Positions 10,828 to 23,399 of a stretch of DNA of 64,000 nucleotides are shown here, one piece after another; position 1 is the stretch's first letter; each line of letters starts with the position of its first letter. This DNA is from Tremella fuciformis (Eukaryota > Basidiomycota > Tremellomycetes > Tremellales > Tremellaceae), in assembly GCA_032768795.1 (NCBI GenBank), contig CP136491.1, positions 496,001 to 560,000 of the forward strand. The letters run 5' to 3'. The notes under the pieces were generated by a model. That model was not told the DNA's origin and made no database searches. It was given only the letters and a program-made list of their open reading frames with translations. The translations under genes and the position numbers were made by a program.

Positions 10828-13800
10828 CTATTCGGGTGGTTGCGATTTGTCCCGCTTCATCGCCTTAAGGCTGAACTTGCCGGGACTGTCGCGCATGCTG
10901 CCTATGCTGCCAGACCGGCGTAGCCGACTGGGTGTGGCTCCACCAGGCGTCCAATCGAGTCGTAGGCGCAGGAGACCGCTGCCGTTCACCAACTCGACCG
11001 GTACTTCGGCAGACTGCAATGAGGGCGGTTGAAGATGCTTCCATATCTGTCATGAGCCAGTGCTCTGGCCAGTATGCAGATTGCTCACATCAATCTCTGC
11101 TTCGCCCAGCTCCGGGTCTCTCCCAAAGCTGTGGTGATCTAGAATCAGCCGATATTCCTTGTCACGAGCCTACTGAGCTCACCGAAGACGGTAGTTGTGA
11201 ATGAGGAAGTGCTTGGGTCGACCTTGAAAGAGAATGTTTCGTTCCTGCAACTCAATGCCAATTCCACTGAGTCTCGCAATAAGCTCACCATTCCGCCTCG
11301 CTGCCTTTTATGTGATCCGTCTTGTAGCTACGACTGCCCATCTTCAGCTGGACATAGGGTTTTGGTGCACCCTTTTCTCCGCCTTTAAGGTCCTTGATAC
11401 CGAGCACAGTAACGCTTAGAGTACCGCCTTCCCCAGCGGCTCCACCAGATGCGCCGATCTTGGGAGAACCAGGAGCAGGCACGGGCGGGGCGAGCTGTCC
11501 ATCGACAATTGTCGATGTTTGAGGAGGCGCAGAGACGTTGAAACCTCCATCGGCGGTCGGAGAGTCCAGAAGTCCGTCCGCTTGGGTGGCAGGCAACAGA
11601 ACCTCTTTACCGGTCTTGTCCTTTTTCTTGATCAACCCTACTTTCCGACCGGCGAAGCCTCCAATGCTGCCGACACCTTTGCCCACCCCTAATGCGACCG
11701 CCTCGCCGCCAAGGACCACGCCCTTGCCAACCGCAATCGGTGCACCGCCGACGGTCGTGATCGCTCTGCCGGCACTTGAGAAGGTGCTGGTCTTTTGCCT
11801 CGACCGAGCGATAACTGTCAAGTCAATATCGTGATCGATGTCAAAGGGATACGCTTACTTTCTGGCTGGAAGAGCATGCGTATGGTGAAAGTGCCCCGAT
11901 CTCCTTTCTCATGGACGACCGGCAAGGTCACCTCACTCGATTCAAACGGTTCCAAACTCGCCAAATCGATAAACCCTCCACCAAGAGAGGTGGAAGTGCC
12001 GACTCGATCCCAATCGTTGATCTCAAATGCAAATTTGGCTGCGACACGGGAAGGAACCATGACTTCGAAGCTTTCGTCCCAGACTGGATTCAGGTTCCTG
12101 TCCACTTAGCTCTTTCGTATCGCAGGGCTCGAGACACTGACTTCTTCTTGGTCTCCGACTTGAAGACCTTCATCCCATTCAGGGTGAAAACGACATAAGG
12201 ATCTGACTTTCCGCTTCTGTCCGCGGCCATGAGTCCTTTTGCGTTTAGCACATCGACTCTGAGCACGCCCATGTTGTTGATGCTTTCTCGTGGTTCGAGC
12301 TTGATGTCGACAGGCACATAGCGCGCGCTCATCTTGATCATAGATCGGTTGGATCCGTCGGCTTGAGACAGCAGGAAGTCTGCGGGGTGCTTGAGGCACT
12401 GTTCGAGGAAGTCCTTGGTGTCACACTTGAATTCAGCAACGATGTCGTCCTTGTCACTGTCATCGGCGGCGTTGATTCGAAGCCAAATGCGGCTAAAGTC
12501 GAGCTCTCGTACAAAGCCTTCGCCTACTTGATCCCATGTCGGATGGGTGCTTCGGGCCCTCGCTGAAGTGTACGCCGGCCAATAACCGTCGTCGAACATG
12601 ACTTCGAGTGCACCTTTGCGAGCGAGCTGACCAGAGATGACCTGGAAGACCAGTACACCAGATTCTGCCTATCAGGATCCGGGCACATAAAGTAAAGGGA
12701 CACTCACGGCAAGACATGAGCTCCTCCGCAGACAACTCGACTCCCTTTTCGGGATTCTCCGCGTCCGTGGGATCTCCGCCAGCCTTCGACTCCTTGGTCC
12801 CTGCGGTCTGCATCGATGCAACGGATGCTTGTGAGATGACCGATTGACCGCCAAGAGACTGAGACGGGCGATGTTGCATAGAGGCTCTCGAAACACCATT
12901 GACGACACCGTTCGGTCGGGCCGGGCTGATGGGCGCAGCAGTGACAGGCGTCCCAGTGCCGGTACCCGTCTGACTGCTTCCCTCAATGATCGAGCCATCG
13001 GCATTGACCTGTTCCTCCTCGATAGCCTCAGTGATAGGGGTCTTCTCCGGGTCGAAGCTGACGCCGCCTCTCAACGATACGGCTGGCTTGAAGTCTACTT
13101 CGTACACTAGCGTCCCCTTGTACGTGTTCGCCTTGTCGAGCTTGATCCGATCCGAGCGACTCTGCGGTCCCTTCGACGCGTATGGGTACTTGGGATCCGT
13201 GCCCGACTCGGCGAAATCGCTCGCTTTGACCTCGACGTAGCCCAGAGATCGATCCTTGCCGATGTTCTGATAGTCCATGACTTCGAGAATGATATGTTCT
13301 CTGAGAGTGTGCACGGGAACGTATACAATCTGATCCCATTCCGGATTGAGATTGTTGTTGATGACTTCTGTTCGCGCAGCCACCTTGTTGTTGCTCATGA
13401 CCCGGACATACGGGTCACTCTTGCCACCCAGGGTTGCCTCGACATTCTTCACATCGACAGCTTTCTTCAGCCAGAACCTGAGTATGCCGATGGGTGGGAC
13501 ATAGGCAGACGAGGCGTTCATACTGCCAGGCATGGAAACCGGCTTCCACTCCGCAGTGAGACGGAGTTTGCCGGCTCGGCTGTTCTTGAGGGGCAACCAG
13601 TCTTGTTGCCTCTCGCGCGCCTCGAGAAGGTCGGTCAGGCGTACGGTGAGGGTCCCCAATGTCGGATCAACAGCATAGTCCTGGACATCGACGATCTGCA
13701 GAGTGATGACTGAAGCATGCTTTTCGGGGACTAAGAATTCGGTGGCAGACTCGTAGATCGGCGAGTTGGCATGCTTGACCGTCTTGGTTCGGTAGACCTC

Positions 13801-16088
13801 TTCTCTGTTGCCTCCCAAGAAGACCTTGACATACGTGTTGAGGTCCCCGTGTTTGCGGCTGATATCAAGATCCTTGGCCTGGTGGATGGTGAGTCTGACA
13901 ATACCGGTCTGCGTGTCGGGCAGAGGCTCGAATGTACCATCCGGGTTCTTGGCCGGGGTGAGAACCGGATAGTACGCCAAGTCATAGCGCAACTCTCCTC
14001 GGTCCTTTCCTCCGCCGATGATCTTGCTCACTATTCCTTCCTGTTCGTTGTCTTCCTGGAGACCACCCAACTCCTGTGTCACCGTTCCAAGCAGGTTGTC
14101 CGGTCGGTGGTCATTGTAGTCGTACATGGACAAAGCAAGGACATCCGCCAGATTGTTGATCAGCAGGAACTGTGTGTCGTTGAATGTCGGATTTGAGGAA
14201 GAAGGGATGGTCTTGGTCTTTGCTGCCGCGGGTTTGGCCCCAAGCGCGATGGAGACGTATGGGTCTGGCGCACCACCACCAAGTTTGACTGCCTTGAGAC
14301 CACGAGCATCAATGATGTGTACCCTGAGGACACCGATGGCCGAGTCGAGCGGGTTGCCGGACAGCAATGCTTGCAGATCGATGGTGAAGACGTTAGGGTC
14401 GTACATCATGGGTCCGAGATTGGCGTGAACCTGATCACGGATGAATGGCGCCAACCCGGGAATGTTATTGATGTCGAAACCGAATTCTCCTCCGATCGGC
14501 TTGAGCACGTAGTCGAAGGTGGGCTTCTCGATAAAGCTCAATTCTACAGTCTGGATATGCGGGAAGTTGGTCATAAGCTTGAGCTTGATGCGCATCCGGC
14601 CGGTAAAGCTCATGTCCTCGAGCAATATGGGAAGGGACTTGGAGACCGGGCCCTTGCCGACCTTGATCGAGAGCACAACTTTCGGGTTGACGCGCTTTTG
14701 TGCTTGACGAGGCGTGATGTCCATGAGATCGTTGGGTGTGAACGAGAGAGCCCAGTCCATGATCACGACATCGTCGGGGCTGCAAAGTCAGCTCGTGAAT
14801 TTAGTAGCTGCCAGATATCTACGTCTTCGGGAATGTCCTGACGTAGTCGATCCTCGGGGCTTTCGTCCCAACTAAAGATCAGTGATGCACGAGTACGCCA
14901 AGCGCAACTTGCGGGTGAAGGTGGTCATGCGGATGCTCTCAAGGAAGCTTGGCGTGCTTGTCTCAAGGACAGCATCAACGCTGGCCACGATCGTTTGACT
15001 CAGAATTGGCTCGTATCTGGGTTCCGTCAGTAGTGGAGCATTCCCGCTGAGGCCCTAGCTCACATGAGCCAGAAGCGTTCGAGGAAAGAGTTCATCCAAT
15101 CTGCGCTCTCCGTCTCGGTGACAAGCCGCGTCTTGACTAGCTCCCGCTGTATGTCGTCTCTGGCCCTTTGGCGGGTACGTGTGATGGAGAGGGAGTAGTA
15201 CGATGCACAGAAGGCGAAGACGAGGATGATCCAACCCCAACCGAGATGAACAGCAGTCATGAATCGCGTAGCCAGGACGGCAAACAGGATCTATCCTTCA
15301 GCGACGGTGAATGGCCAGCTCGGGTCACTCACTACCGCCGCATTGTGGTACCATGCCCCATATGTCTGCTCAGAGCTAGTCAAAGGTCAGCATGTTCATC
15401 GTCGTGACCCAGAGAGCTTACAGGTAATCCGCCAACACGGAGAGCTGCTTCTGTGTCTCCACATCCGCCGTGCCGGCATTGGCGCTGGCCACGCGCGACC
15501 ATCCAGCCAGCACCCATGTGGGTATAGGCGGTGCCGCACCTGTCGGGACCGCGCCAGGCATGTCAGCCTAACACATCAGCGCAGCACACGTTCCACGCGG
15601 CGGATACTGACCGCACCGGCAACTTGGCCCTCGGCCTTGGATGCTCTGTCCACATCGTCGAGCGTGACAGTAGGTGCTGGTGCACGAGTCTTGCCAGACG
15701 TGTCCACGGCGACAGCTTCTCATGAGCATCGCCCCACATGCAAGGGGAGTGAACGCACAGTGCCCGGCCAAGCCGGCTTTATCGCGATGGAGACTCGGCA
15801 AGCCCAGCTGATCCTTGGCCTGCCTCATTGCCGCCGCTTTCTGCTGCGGCGTCGCCTCGGGATCGAAGGCCTACTCATCAGTAGCAACTCTGGTAGACCA
15901 GGGGCGCAGCGCTGAACGAAGAGGGCGGGACCTACGTGGACCGAAGCGCCCTTCTGCTCGTCCTGGGCGATCACGCCGCTCACAGCGCGCTTCTCGTCGT
16001 TGGTCATGCCGCCCGGGTCGGCCGCCGCCGGGTTGGCGGTACCATTGCCGTTGGGCAGGGCATGGTCGACCGCCTTGACGGCCGCCAT
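10828..16088 (-). CDS. Tricalbin (extended synaptotagmin): ER-plasma membrane tether with SMP and C2 domains
   Basis: Tricalbins anchor in the ER and tether it to the plasma membrane, moving lipid through their SMP domain. The fifteen minus-strand exons are 16088-15936, 15870-15759, 15715-15612, 15567-15422, 15375-15333, 15290-15064, 15016-14913, 14871-14823, 14779-12708, 12664-12142, 12097-11859, 11814-11289, 11244-11183, 11138-11089 and 11046-10828, coding 1542 residues. A hydrophobic hairpin around residues 190-230 includes GWGWIILVFAFCASYYS. The SMP domain follows, with blocks SADWMNSFLERFWLIYEPIL and VIMDWALSFTPND. Several C2 domains come next, one with SDPYVRVM and the last with PKPYVQLKMGSRSYKT. 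Intron 14872-14912 starts with GCAAGT, so it is a GC-AG intron. Confidence 0.95.
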
Positions 16089-16935
16089 TCCGCCCTCTCG
16101 AGATCAGGTGCGGAATACGGGGTTGGCGAGGTGGTCGTGGTTGAGGGATCAATCTGTGAAGGTGTCGAGTCGAGGTGGGCGATATCGTGAAGGACAGACG
16201 ATGGCGTGTCCTGCTTGCCCCACTGCTTCCTTCCTCTCTGAAGTACGAAGACCCAAGACGGCGAGGCAAAGCAGACAGGCAAGCTGTGCCGTCGACGTCT
16301 ATGTATAACCGGAGTGAGAGAGCACTTAGGGAGACGGCGTTGTCGTTCGGCCGGTAGTCCGTTTGTCCGTGTGAACCCTAATATACTAATCTCAGGGTCC
16401 ATGTCGTCATCTCAGCGTGCTAATCGCCCTGAACTAAATCTGGCACCAAACTGCCGCTCGTCGAAACTTTTGACCTCTTTGTTTTTGTCTCTTTGTTCAC
16501 CAAATCTCTAGCTGGAGAGACTTGCAGGGGTATGTCGGATGGCGAACCTGGAAGTCCTCGACGCGACGCAGCATCCACACATCGTGGACCATCGAGACCG
16601 TGCTTCTCGCTACTTACTCACAGCTCACGGCTCACCCCTCACTTTCCTCACCTCCCTCCTCCACACGCCTCCTTATTCACGATCGACGCTCAATTCGTTA
16701 GCGCTTCGGACGGGGAAAGGGAGGCGAGATCAGCCTCCAACTCGAGTCATCTGGCCTCGTCACCGCTTTAGTCGGCGGCAGCGGGGTCAGCACTCCTCCT
16801 GCTATCAGCTGGGGAGGGCATAGGGTGATTCGGGACATCACGACCAGTTAGACAGCTTGTAATGACGGATGCGATGCATGAGGGGTGTAATGCGGCTATG
16901 CAGGGTATATGATTGACGGGCAATATCATGATGAA
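16089..16935. promoter_or_regulatory. Intergenic region, tricalbin promoter side and COX15 3' side
   Basis: This 847-bp stretch lies upstream of the tricalbin ATG and downstream of the COX15 stop. The tricalbin promoter should be in the lower-numbered part and the COX15 3' UTR at the other end. Short ORFs are present on the plus strand, but none shows family features or splice continuity. No repeat was seen. Confidence 0.4.
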
Positions 16936-18534
16936 CTATAGAGTCTTGACCTTGGCGGCTGCCGAGGACAATGTTCGAAGCGCACGTCCTGGCCTGCGTA
17001 GGGTGCTGGCGAGGCCAAGGAGGCAGGTGAGGAGGACGACGCTGCCCGCTTGATGCGACGCGGCGAGTGGTACTGGAACAAGGTAGAGAAGGGTCGTGAT
17101 GCCGAGCGTGACCTGTGCGACGGCGGCGGCCGCGACCACATCGGCCATGCGGCGGGTCGAGCGAGGGAGGGCGGTTCGTAGAAGACCGGTGCGTGCGACT
17201 ATGGGCAAAGAGCATAGTAGCGTGAAAGTAGTGGTGGCCTGCGGGAGATGAGCATGATGATCCTTGGCATATCGTCAATCGCTTACAAGCACACGGTGAT
17301 CGAATTGAGCCGTCACTGGGTTCTCGAGGATGTTGCGCCACCACTTGTCCCCGCCATCCTCCCTCCGCGCGTATCGTGTATCCATCAATTCCTCTGTGGG
17401 AGGCACGAAACCCTCGCCCATGTAAGGAAACTCATTGTACACCAAGCCGGCATCGAGGCCGGCAACAAAGGCACCCGAAATAGCAGTGACGAGGAGCAGG
17501 GTAAGAGCAGAGTGGATGAGCATCTTGTACCGCCTGACAGCCGGGTTGCTGAGCATCGCCGTGATACGTCCGACGGCCGAAGGGTACTCGCGAAGTATGA
17601 CGTCTTGCCGCAAGCCGAGGGCAGTGGTGAGCATACCAATGTATAGCAAGAGAGCAGCGCCGAAGTGCGCCGCGAGGCGGTATTGCGAGACACGGGCGCG
17701 CGCCTTGTCCTCGATTATCTGCTGATTGAGGCCGGATTTCACCATGTACCATCCGAGAGCGCCCTGGAAGCCGATACCCAGACCGATAGCTAGTAGTTTG
17801 CCCTTCAGTGATGCGGGAAGGCGGTATCGAGTCAGGTAGTACAGGGTAGGAACGATGAAGCTGATGTTCAGCTACGGCGAGTCGGCGGATGGTACCACGG
17901 CTCACCCGACACCCAGCACTCTGCCTGCAATTCGGTGTGCCCACTCCATGTAGAAGATCTTTTTGAACTCCGCAATGTCAATGTTTGAGTTGTATAGTAC
18001 ACCCTCAGGGGACACCTTGTACTTGTCCCACTCCGCCGCCCACTGCTCATCTGTCAACGGAGGCAGGACGCCGGTGATAGGGTTCCACTCGACGATACTG
18101 AGGCCGGACTCGGTGAGACGGGTCAAGCCGCCAATGACCACGATTCCGAAGACGAGTGCCGAGCAGCCCAGGAGCCACCGCGGAAGCGAAGGCGGGATCG
18201 TCTCTCGTGACTTTGCTCTCGCGGCAGGGGCCGTTGTCGAAGCGGAAGTCAAAGGCGGAGTGGCAAACGCAGCAGAGGAGGCATGGCGCGAGGTGAAGAA
18301 GCCAACGGGGTGATGTCGCACCGAGGAGAAGTAGGCAGTGGGCAGGCGGGGCCGGGACGGGTGAGAGGGGTCGAAGAACCGGACCGGTCTGCTGGCGAGA
18401 CGTCTTGCCCCGGCGAGCTGTTGCGACAGTGAGGGGGCCGACGAAGCGATGCCGCGGGTCGCGGTACGCCTGATGACTGACGGGCCAGCCTGACACGCCG
18501 TGCGCAGGACGAGCGGCGAGAAGAGAGCCGCCAT
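16936..18534 (-). CDS. COX15: Heme A synthase, mitochondrial (Cox15)
   Basis: Cox15 oxidises heme O to heme A in the mitochondrial inner membrane for cytochrome c oxidase. The exons 18534-17906, 17860-17287 and 17238-16936 code 501 residues. A long S/R/A-rich presequence leads to the first membrane span with VVIGGLTRLTESGLSIVEW. The heme-binding His regions MEWAHRIAGRVLGVG (joined over intron 1 to FIVPTLYYL) and QYRLAAHFGAALLLYIG are clear. The block TAQFDHRVLATTTF forms over intron 2. In the middle, GLDAGLVYNEFPYMG matches the family. The start ATG at 18534 is the first in frame. It is divergent from tubulin cofactor C. Confidence 0.96.
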
Positions 18535-18712
18535 CTCTGGTGCTGGACTTAGCCCAAGGGAAGGTAAACGGAGAAAAGTCAGACAGAGATTGGGCCGTAT
18601 CGATCGGCAAGAACCGTTCTCGAGCTCAGCTTTCAGCTTTCAGGCACGAGGCAGGTGGGCCTATGAAATGTCGTGGATTGAGGATGGGCCTACATGAAGC
18701 AGTTGACATGAC
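18535..18712. promoter_or_regulatory. Shared divergent promoter region, COX15/tubulin cofactor C
   Basis: This 178-bp interval lies between two opposed start codons. It should carry both promoters and 5' UTRs. No specific binding site is recognised. Confidence 0.4.
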
Positions 18713-19898
18713 ATGGCGTCGGCAGAGGCGGCCGCGTACTTCCACAAGAAGTTCCAGGCGGGCCTACAAGGTGAGTCCGGCTCACTGAACATATGCTTGC
18801 GGTGGACGCTGACAGCTGCGCCAGCTTTCAATGAAGCTCTCCATCTGGCCACTCCTGATGTCACCCGGGCATCGTCCGAGCTGAAGGCGCTCAAGGGCGA
18901 GCTGTCAAGTGCATTGCCGACCCTGCCCCCCTACGATCAGCGGAGCCATGACTTGGTGAGGCATGCATTCGGCGGGAAAGCGCCGTGCTGACGGCTAGAA
19001 AGTCCGCGAGCTCGAGACTCGCCTGTTGGCCATCCGGCCGAAAGAGTCGAAACCGAGATTCGCATTCGGTGCCAAAGCACGACAAGCGACACAGCATGGC
19101 TCGCCAGATCAAGGCAGTAAGGCCAACCAGGATCAGATGGAACCGTTACAGGCAGCGTCCTCCACCGTTACCGCTGCAGGTGGCTCGGGTCCAGCAGCAG
19201 CCCCGGAACCAACCATCTACGCCCTGTCGGATTGCAAAGGCGCATCTCTGACTCTGTCCGACCTGCCCAACCCGACTGGGGAACATAGCAGCAGCCTCAC
19301 TGTTCTCTTGAAAGATCTCGAGGACTGCACCGTCGACCTGCGACCTGCCGCCGGAGTCTCGGCCCGCGTGAAGGCCATCCACGCCGAAGGGCTGAGCCGC
19401 ACATTGGTCATCGCCCCCATCATGGACGGCGCATGTATGCTGTCGCACCTCGAAGGGTGCCTCGTCGCGGTGGGATCCCAGCAGGTGTGTCTCGACATGT
19501 TACTCCTGGACATGGGTCCGAGCTGAGGGCAGTTCCGGATTCACGATTCGAAGGACACGACAGTCCTCCTGCATGTACCGTCCGTACCGATCATGGAGCA
19601 TTCTTCTGGCCTCAGGTTTGGGTCGTACCCATTCGAACCGGACAACACGCAGAATCGTGTAAGCTTCGCGACGCACTAAACGGTCGCCAAGATAGAGTGC
19701 TCACTGCAGACAAACCGTTTTGCCCAGGTACAGGATTTTGACTGGGTTCGTGAAGGCCCATCGCCAAATTGGAAGCTGCTCGACCCCCAAAGCCAGGCTA
19801 CGGTGTCGGGGCTCCTGCTAAAGACGTCCGCCAAGTCGTTCGACGCCGACGTCCGTAGTCAAATGTTGGCCGTCCTGCAGGCCGAGACGAGGGACTGA
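18713..19898 (+). CDS. Tubulin-folding cofactor C (TBCC domain protein)
   Basis: Cofactor C acts in the tubulin folding pathway, stimulating GTP hydrolysis by beta-tubulin so that assembled heterodimers are released (yeast Cin2). The exons 18713-18770, 18816-18955, 18999-19484, 19533-19658 and 19710-19898 code 332 residues. The N-terminus is helical, as in the TBCC spectrin-like domain. The C-terminal beta-helix is recognisable from IYALSDCKGASLTLSDL, GCLVAVGSQQFRIHDSKDTT, EHSSGLRFGSYPF and DFDWVREGPSPNWKLL. The GTPase-activating Arg is plausibly in QQFRIH, since the family has Q-x-R-x-H. Its stop lies 63 bp from the converging stop of the next gene. Confidence 0.92.
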
Positions 19899-19961
19899 AC
19901 AATCATACGATGCAATCTCCCACACGGTGAAATGCAGAATCTACACACGCAATTATACACG

Positions 19962-22900
19962 TTAAACAGATTGGACAGCACTTCCATTCCCGCTTGTCGC
20001 CCCACCACTGCCACCGCCCGCAGCACCGTTCACTCCGTTGAGCTCTTCGGGGGAGAACATCGTGATGTTCGCCGTCGATGTCCAGTTGAGCCATGCCATC
20101 ACGTCTTCCGCGCCGACCCCCTGGCCCCCTTGCAGGCTATTCGCGCCCAAACCAGCACCGTTGATGTCCGCTTGCTGTGGGGCGGCAAAGCCGACATTCG
20201 TCCATTGACCGATTCCCATCGTTCCGCCTGTTTGCCCAAAGCCTAATAGCGCATCGGCGTTGAGTCCGTTCCCAAAGTCGAATATGCCGTTATCCGCGCC
20301 GAGGTTCGGGATGAATGGCATACTTTGAGCATTCTGCGGCATGGGCTGGACACCGCCACCGCCGCTACCTGTGGACTTTGGCGTGGCGGGACTGTGACTT
20401 GATCCACCTAGCCCGGCTGCACCCGCTGGCGATGGTCCGGAGCTGGAACGGCTGCCGGATCGACCAACATAACCGCGACGAACGTCCATAGTGTCTTTCC
20501 AGGTGACCTTGTTATCCCTAGCAAATTTGCACAGCATCCCGTCTGGATGGTATGGCAAGTTGCCTGGAACGTGTCCGAGAGAAGTGGTAATGTGATCATT
20601 TTTCGAAGTCGGGTCACCTGGTCGTCGATCAAGATCAGGCCGTAGAGACGCGGATACAGACGCGCTCAGGCCTGTTATGTGACCCGGCGGGCCAATGACG
20701 GCGCCTGCTGTGATCCCCTTCCGTACCGCCTTGATCCATGGCCAATCCTGCGCAGACGAGTTGTAAGGGCGATTGTTCTCGCGGTGGATCTGAATGATCT
20801 GATTCTCCAGCATGCCGCAATGTCGAGCGCCCATGGCGAAGCGGTGGCCAAAGACGGCGAGCGCATTTCTGTCTCTGTCAGACAAGCAATACAAACCCAG
20901 CAACATCCGACTCACTTGAATACGTCAATTTCTGCAGCCAGCATGTTGACAGTGTACTGATCGCCTATCGTGAGGGCCTGCTCGAAAAACAGCAGCAAAG
21001 TGCGAGCAGCAGTGAAGAAATGTCTGGGCGTCAGCATCCCGTGAAGCGAAGCGCTGAATGTATACTCACGCAACCGTTATTGGTACAAGCATGAATGACA
21101 GGTCCAATCTACTCGTTGAGATTTGATATACCAAGCTCAGACAAGCCCGTGCAGCACCAAGCAGCCGTGTAGCCGAAAGGTCTGTTGGGTCGTCCAGGAT
21201 TGCAAAGGGTTCATGCAGATGAATGGTGGCGGTATGCGCAAAGAGTAAAGCGCTCTTATCGGTGAGCACTGCCGCGATACAATGTATGACACAAGAGAAC
21301 CCACCATGATGTCCGCATCGATGCCCTTGCCATGCCGGGCCTGCAATGGATCTCTCAGATTAGGCGGAAACGTCAGACTGCTTATGAGCGAGCTGCTATA
21401 CTGGGTCGGCTGACTTACCTTAGATTCCCGATGTCCGACTCGAGCGCTCTGAAAGCTTGGGTGCCAATCTGTGCCCCTCGATCCTCCTCAGGCAGCAATT
21501 TAATCATTCTGACATACTTGTTGACGCGATTGAGCAGTATGATGCCCTTGATCATCATGACAAAGCTGTCTTTGACGGGATGGTTCGTAAATAGGTCGGC
21601 AGAGTGCATAGTTTGAGGATTGGTGGGCATGTTGTCCTGCGGCTCAGCCTCTCGCCTAAACGTACCATGGACAGAGCCGGTAGGCTCACGCTCTTCTCAA
21701 AGTCGGCTGCGGAACAGGGCAGCCGGGCAGCCTGTGGGGTTAGACTTTGCTGTGTCATGGGTTTTGGGATAACTCACGACCTCTTCAAGCGCTAGCGAGG
21801 TGGACCAGCCAGCTGTCGATGAAGCTATCGTGTCCATAGCCACCACATATGACATTAAAGCGGTCCGTTCCTCTCGATCCCAATCTTCCGTTGGAGGCGG
21901 GATGATGGAACGCATGAAGCGGATGGGCCCCTTGAGATGATGCTCCACTTCTACGGAGTCGAGAGCCAGTCCCAGGGGAACGACGGCCCGACATACGGCA
22001 CCGATCGTCATCCACCCCTCGATCCATCGCGTATTCTGCTGACAATATGTGATCATGAGCGCTCGGGCTTGCAATGCTTCAACCATCTTGCGGCCGACGT
22101 TCTTGATGGGGTCTGATTCGCTCATGGCGTACCTGGCGTGGCGCTCGCCAAAGCAGGGGTCCCTAGCGATCGAGTTGTAGTCGTCTGCTGTTCCTAGTCC
22201 AAATTTTGCCCCGTGCATGCTCTGCTGGTCGACACGCTCTATCATTTCAGCCACCGAGCACGTCCGCACTACCGCGGTGTAGCGAGCGGACACGGCGCAG
22301 ATGGCGTGTATGAGCGCGACATGAGGAAAGTCGGGATGTGTCGGAGGTAGCGAGAGGCGAGCTAGGAAGCGTTGTTTGTGAAGCAGACGAGGAACTGAGG
22401 GGACGACGTTGAAGAAGGTGTTGACCATGTGATCTACGATGGCTGACAGTCAGCGGCATATCCTCGACTGCGCGCGAACTGACCGGGAGTAGGCAGATGA
22501 GGGGGCCATCCTGGCCAGATCATTTGCAAAAAGGGCAACCCTAGGTTGGCTGCTTCTCCATCCACTCCGTTGTTAGGCAGGTCTGGGTCTTGCCTGTCAA
22601 CGACGGTGTCCATCACCACAGGGGCTTTGCGAGGCGGAGCCAGATCGGGGATTGTTCCCAGAAAGTTCCCTTGGGAGTTGTCGTATATGTTCTGTAGAGG
22701 GTTGACATTGACATCGTTTCGAGCCGATGCAGGGAGACTGGTAGTCTGCGAGGGGAGGGCCGAGCCTTGTCCTACATTAGGGAATGGGTTATTAGGGTCG
22801 ATTGTCGCCGACATGGCCGAGCTGCTCTGCGGTGGGAAGGACATGTTTGACCACGGGCTGACGTTGCTGCCCAATGTGCCGGGCGCAGGGGCATAGGCCG

Positions 22901-23399
22901 GGTCGAATGCAGCTCCAGGCGAGTCATTTGGCCCACTTGCCACAAGTGCTGCCTGTAGCTCCGCTGCCATGGTCAGTCATGAGCGTCATGTCTCAGCTAC
23001 GGTGGCGAAAATGTGCTCACCTACTCTGGCTTCCAGCTTGCGAATGGCCTCCTGAGCATCGGCCTCCTCCTCTTCGATGTGTACGACGCCATTGCTGACT
23101 GCACTCCGTTTCCTTCCTTTTGGCAACGGCTCCTCTTCTTCGTGACCGTCGCCTTCCTCGTCATACCAGCACTGCACGCCGGCCTCGTCTCTCTCCTTGT
23201 CGGGCTGAGTCCGCTCCAGAAAGTGAAAGCTCCGGATGCACGATGAGCAGTGCGGCTTGCCTGCATCGCACTTGATCCTTCGCCTCCTGCATGGGATGCA
23301 CGCCGAGTTGCGCTTGAGCTGGTTGTTGGACCGGTTGAGCTTCCGCACTTTGGGACGGGTCTCGTCGGACGAGGCAGAAGGTCCCCGGTCGACTGGCAT
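19962..23399 (-). CDS. Zn2Cys6 transcription factor with fungal-specific regulatory domain
   Basis: This is a probable nuclear DNA-binding regulator. The minus-strand exons are 23399-23021, 22963-22484, 22442-21778, 21731-21690, 21636-21419, 21377-21305, 21254-21070, 21023-20916 and 20874-19962, coding 1020 residues. The zinc cluster near residue 35 reads CIPCRRRRIKCDAGKPHCSSC. Its sixth Cys comes only after about 22 more residues (GVQCWY), a much longer loop than the usual 6-8. The middle region has the fungal transcription-factor domain, including ICAVSARY, WMTIGAVCRAVVPLGL and HLHEPFAIL. The C-terminal 150 residues are rich in G/S/N/Q, as in an activation tail. The first in-frame ATG is at 23399. 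Target genes cannot be named. Confidence 0.9.

Noticed and set aside
16310..16830. Small plus-strand ORFs between tricalbin and COX15
   Set aside because: They are 60-95 codons, overlap each other in different frames and show no family motif or splice continuity.
17861..17905. COX15 intron 1 with a GTCGGG donor and GCCGTAG acceptor
   Set aside because: The GTGAGC donor with acceptor ACATCAG gives a better donor and the family-like join VLGVGFIVP.
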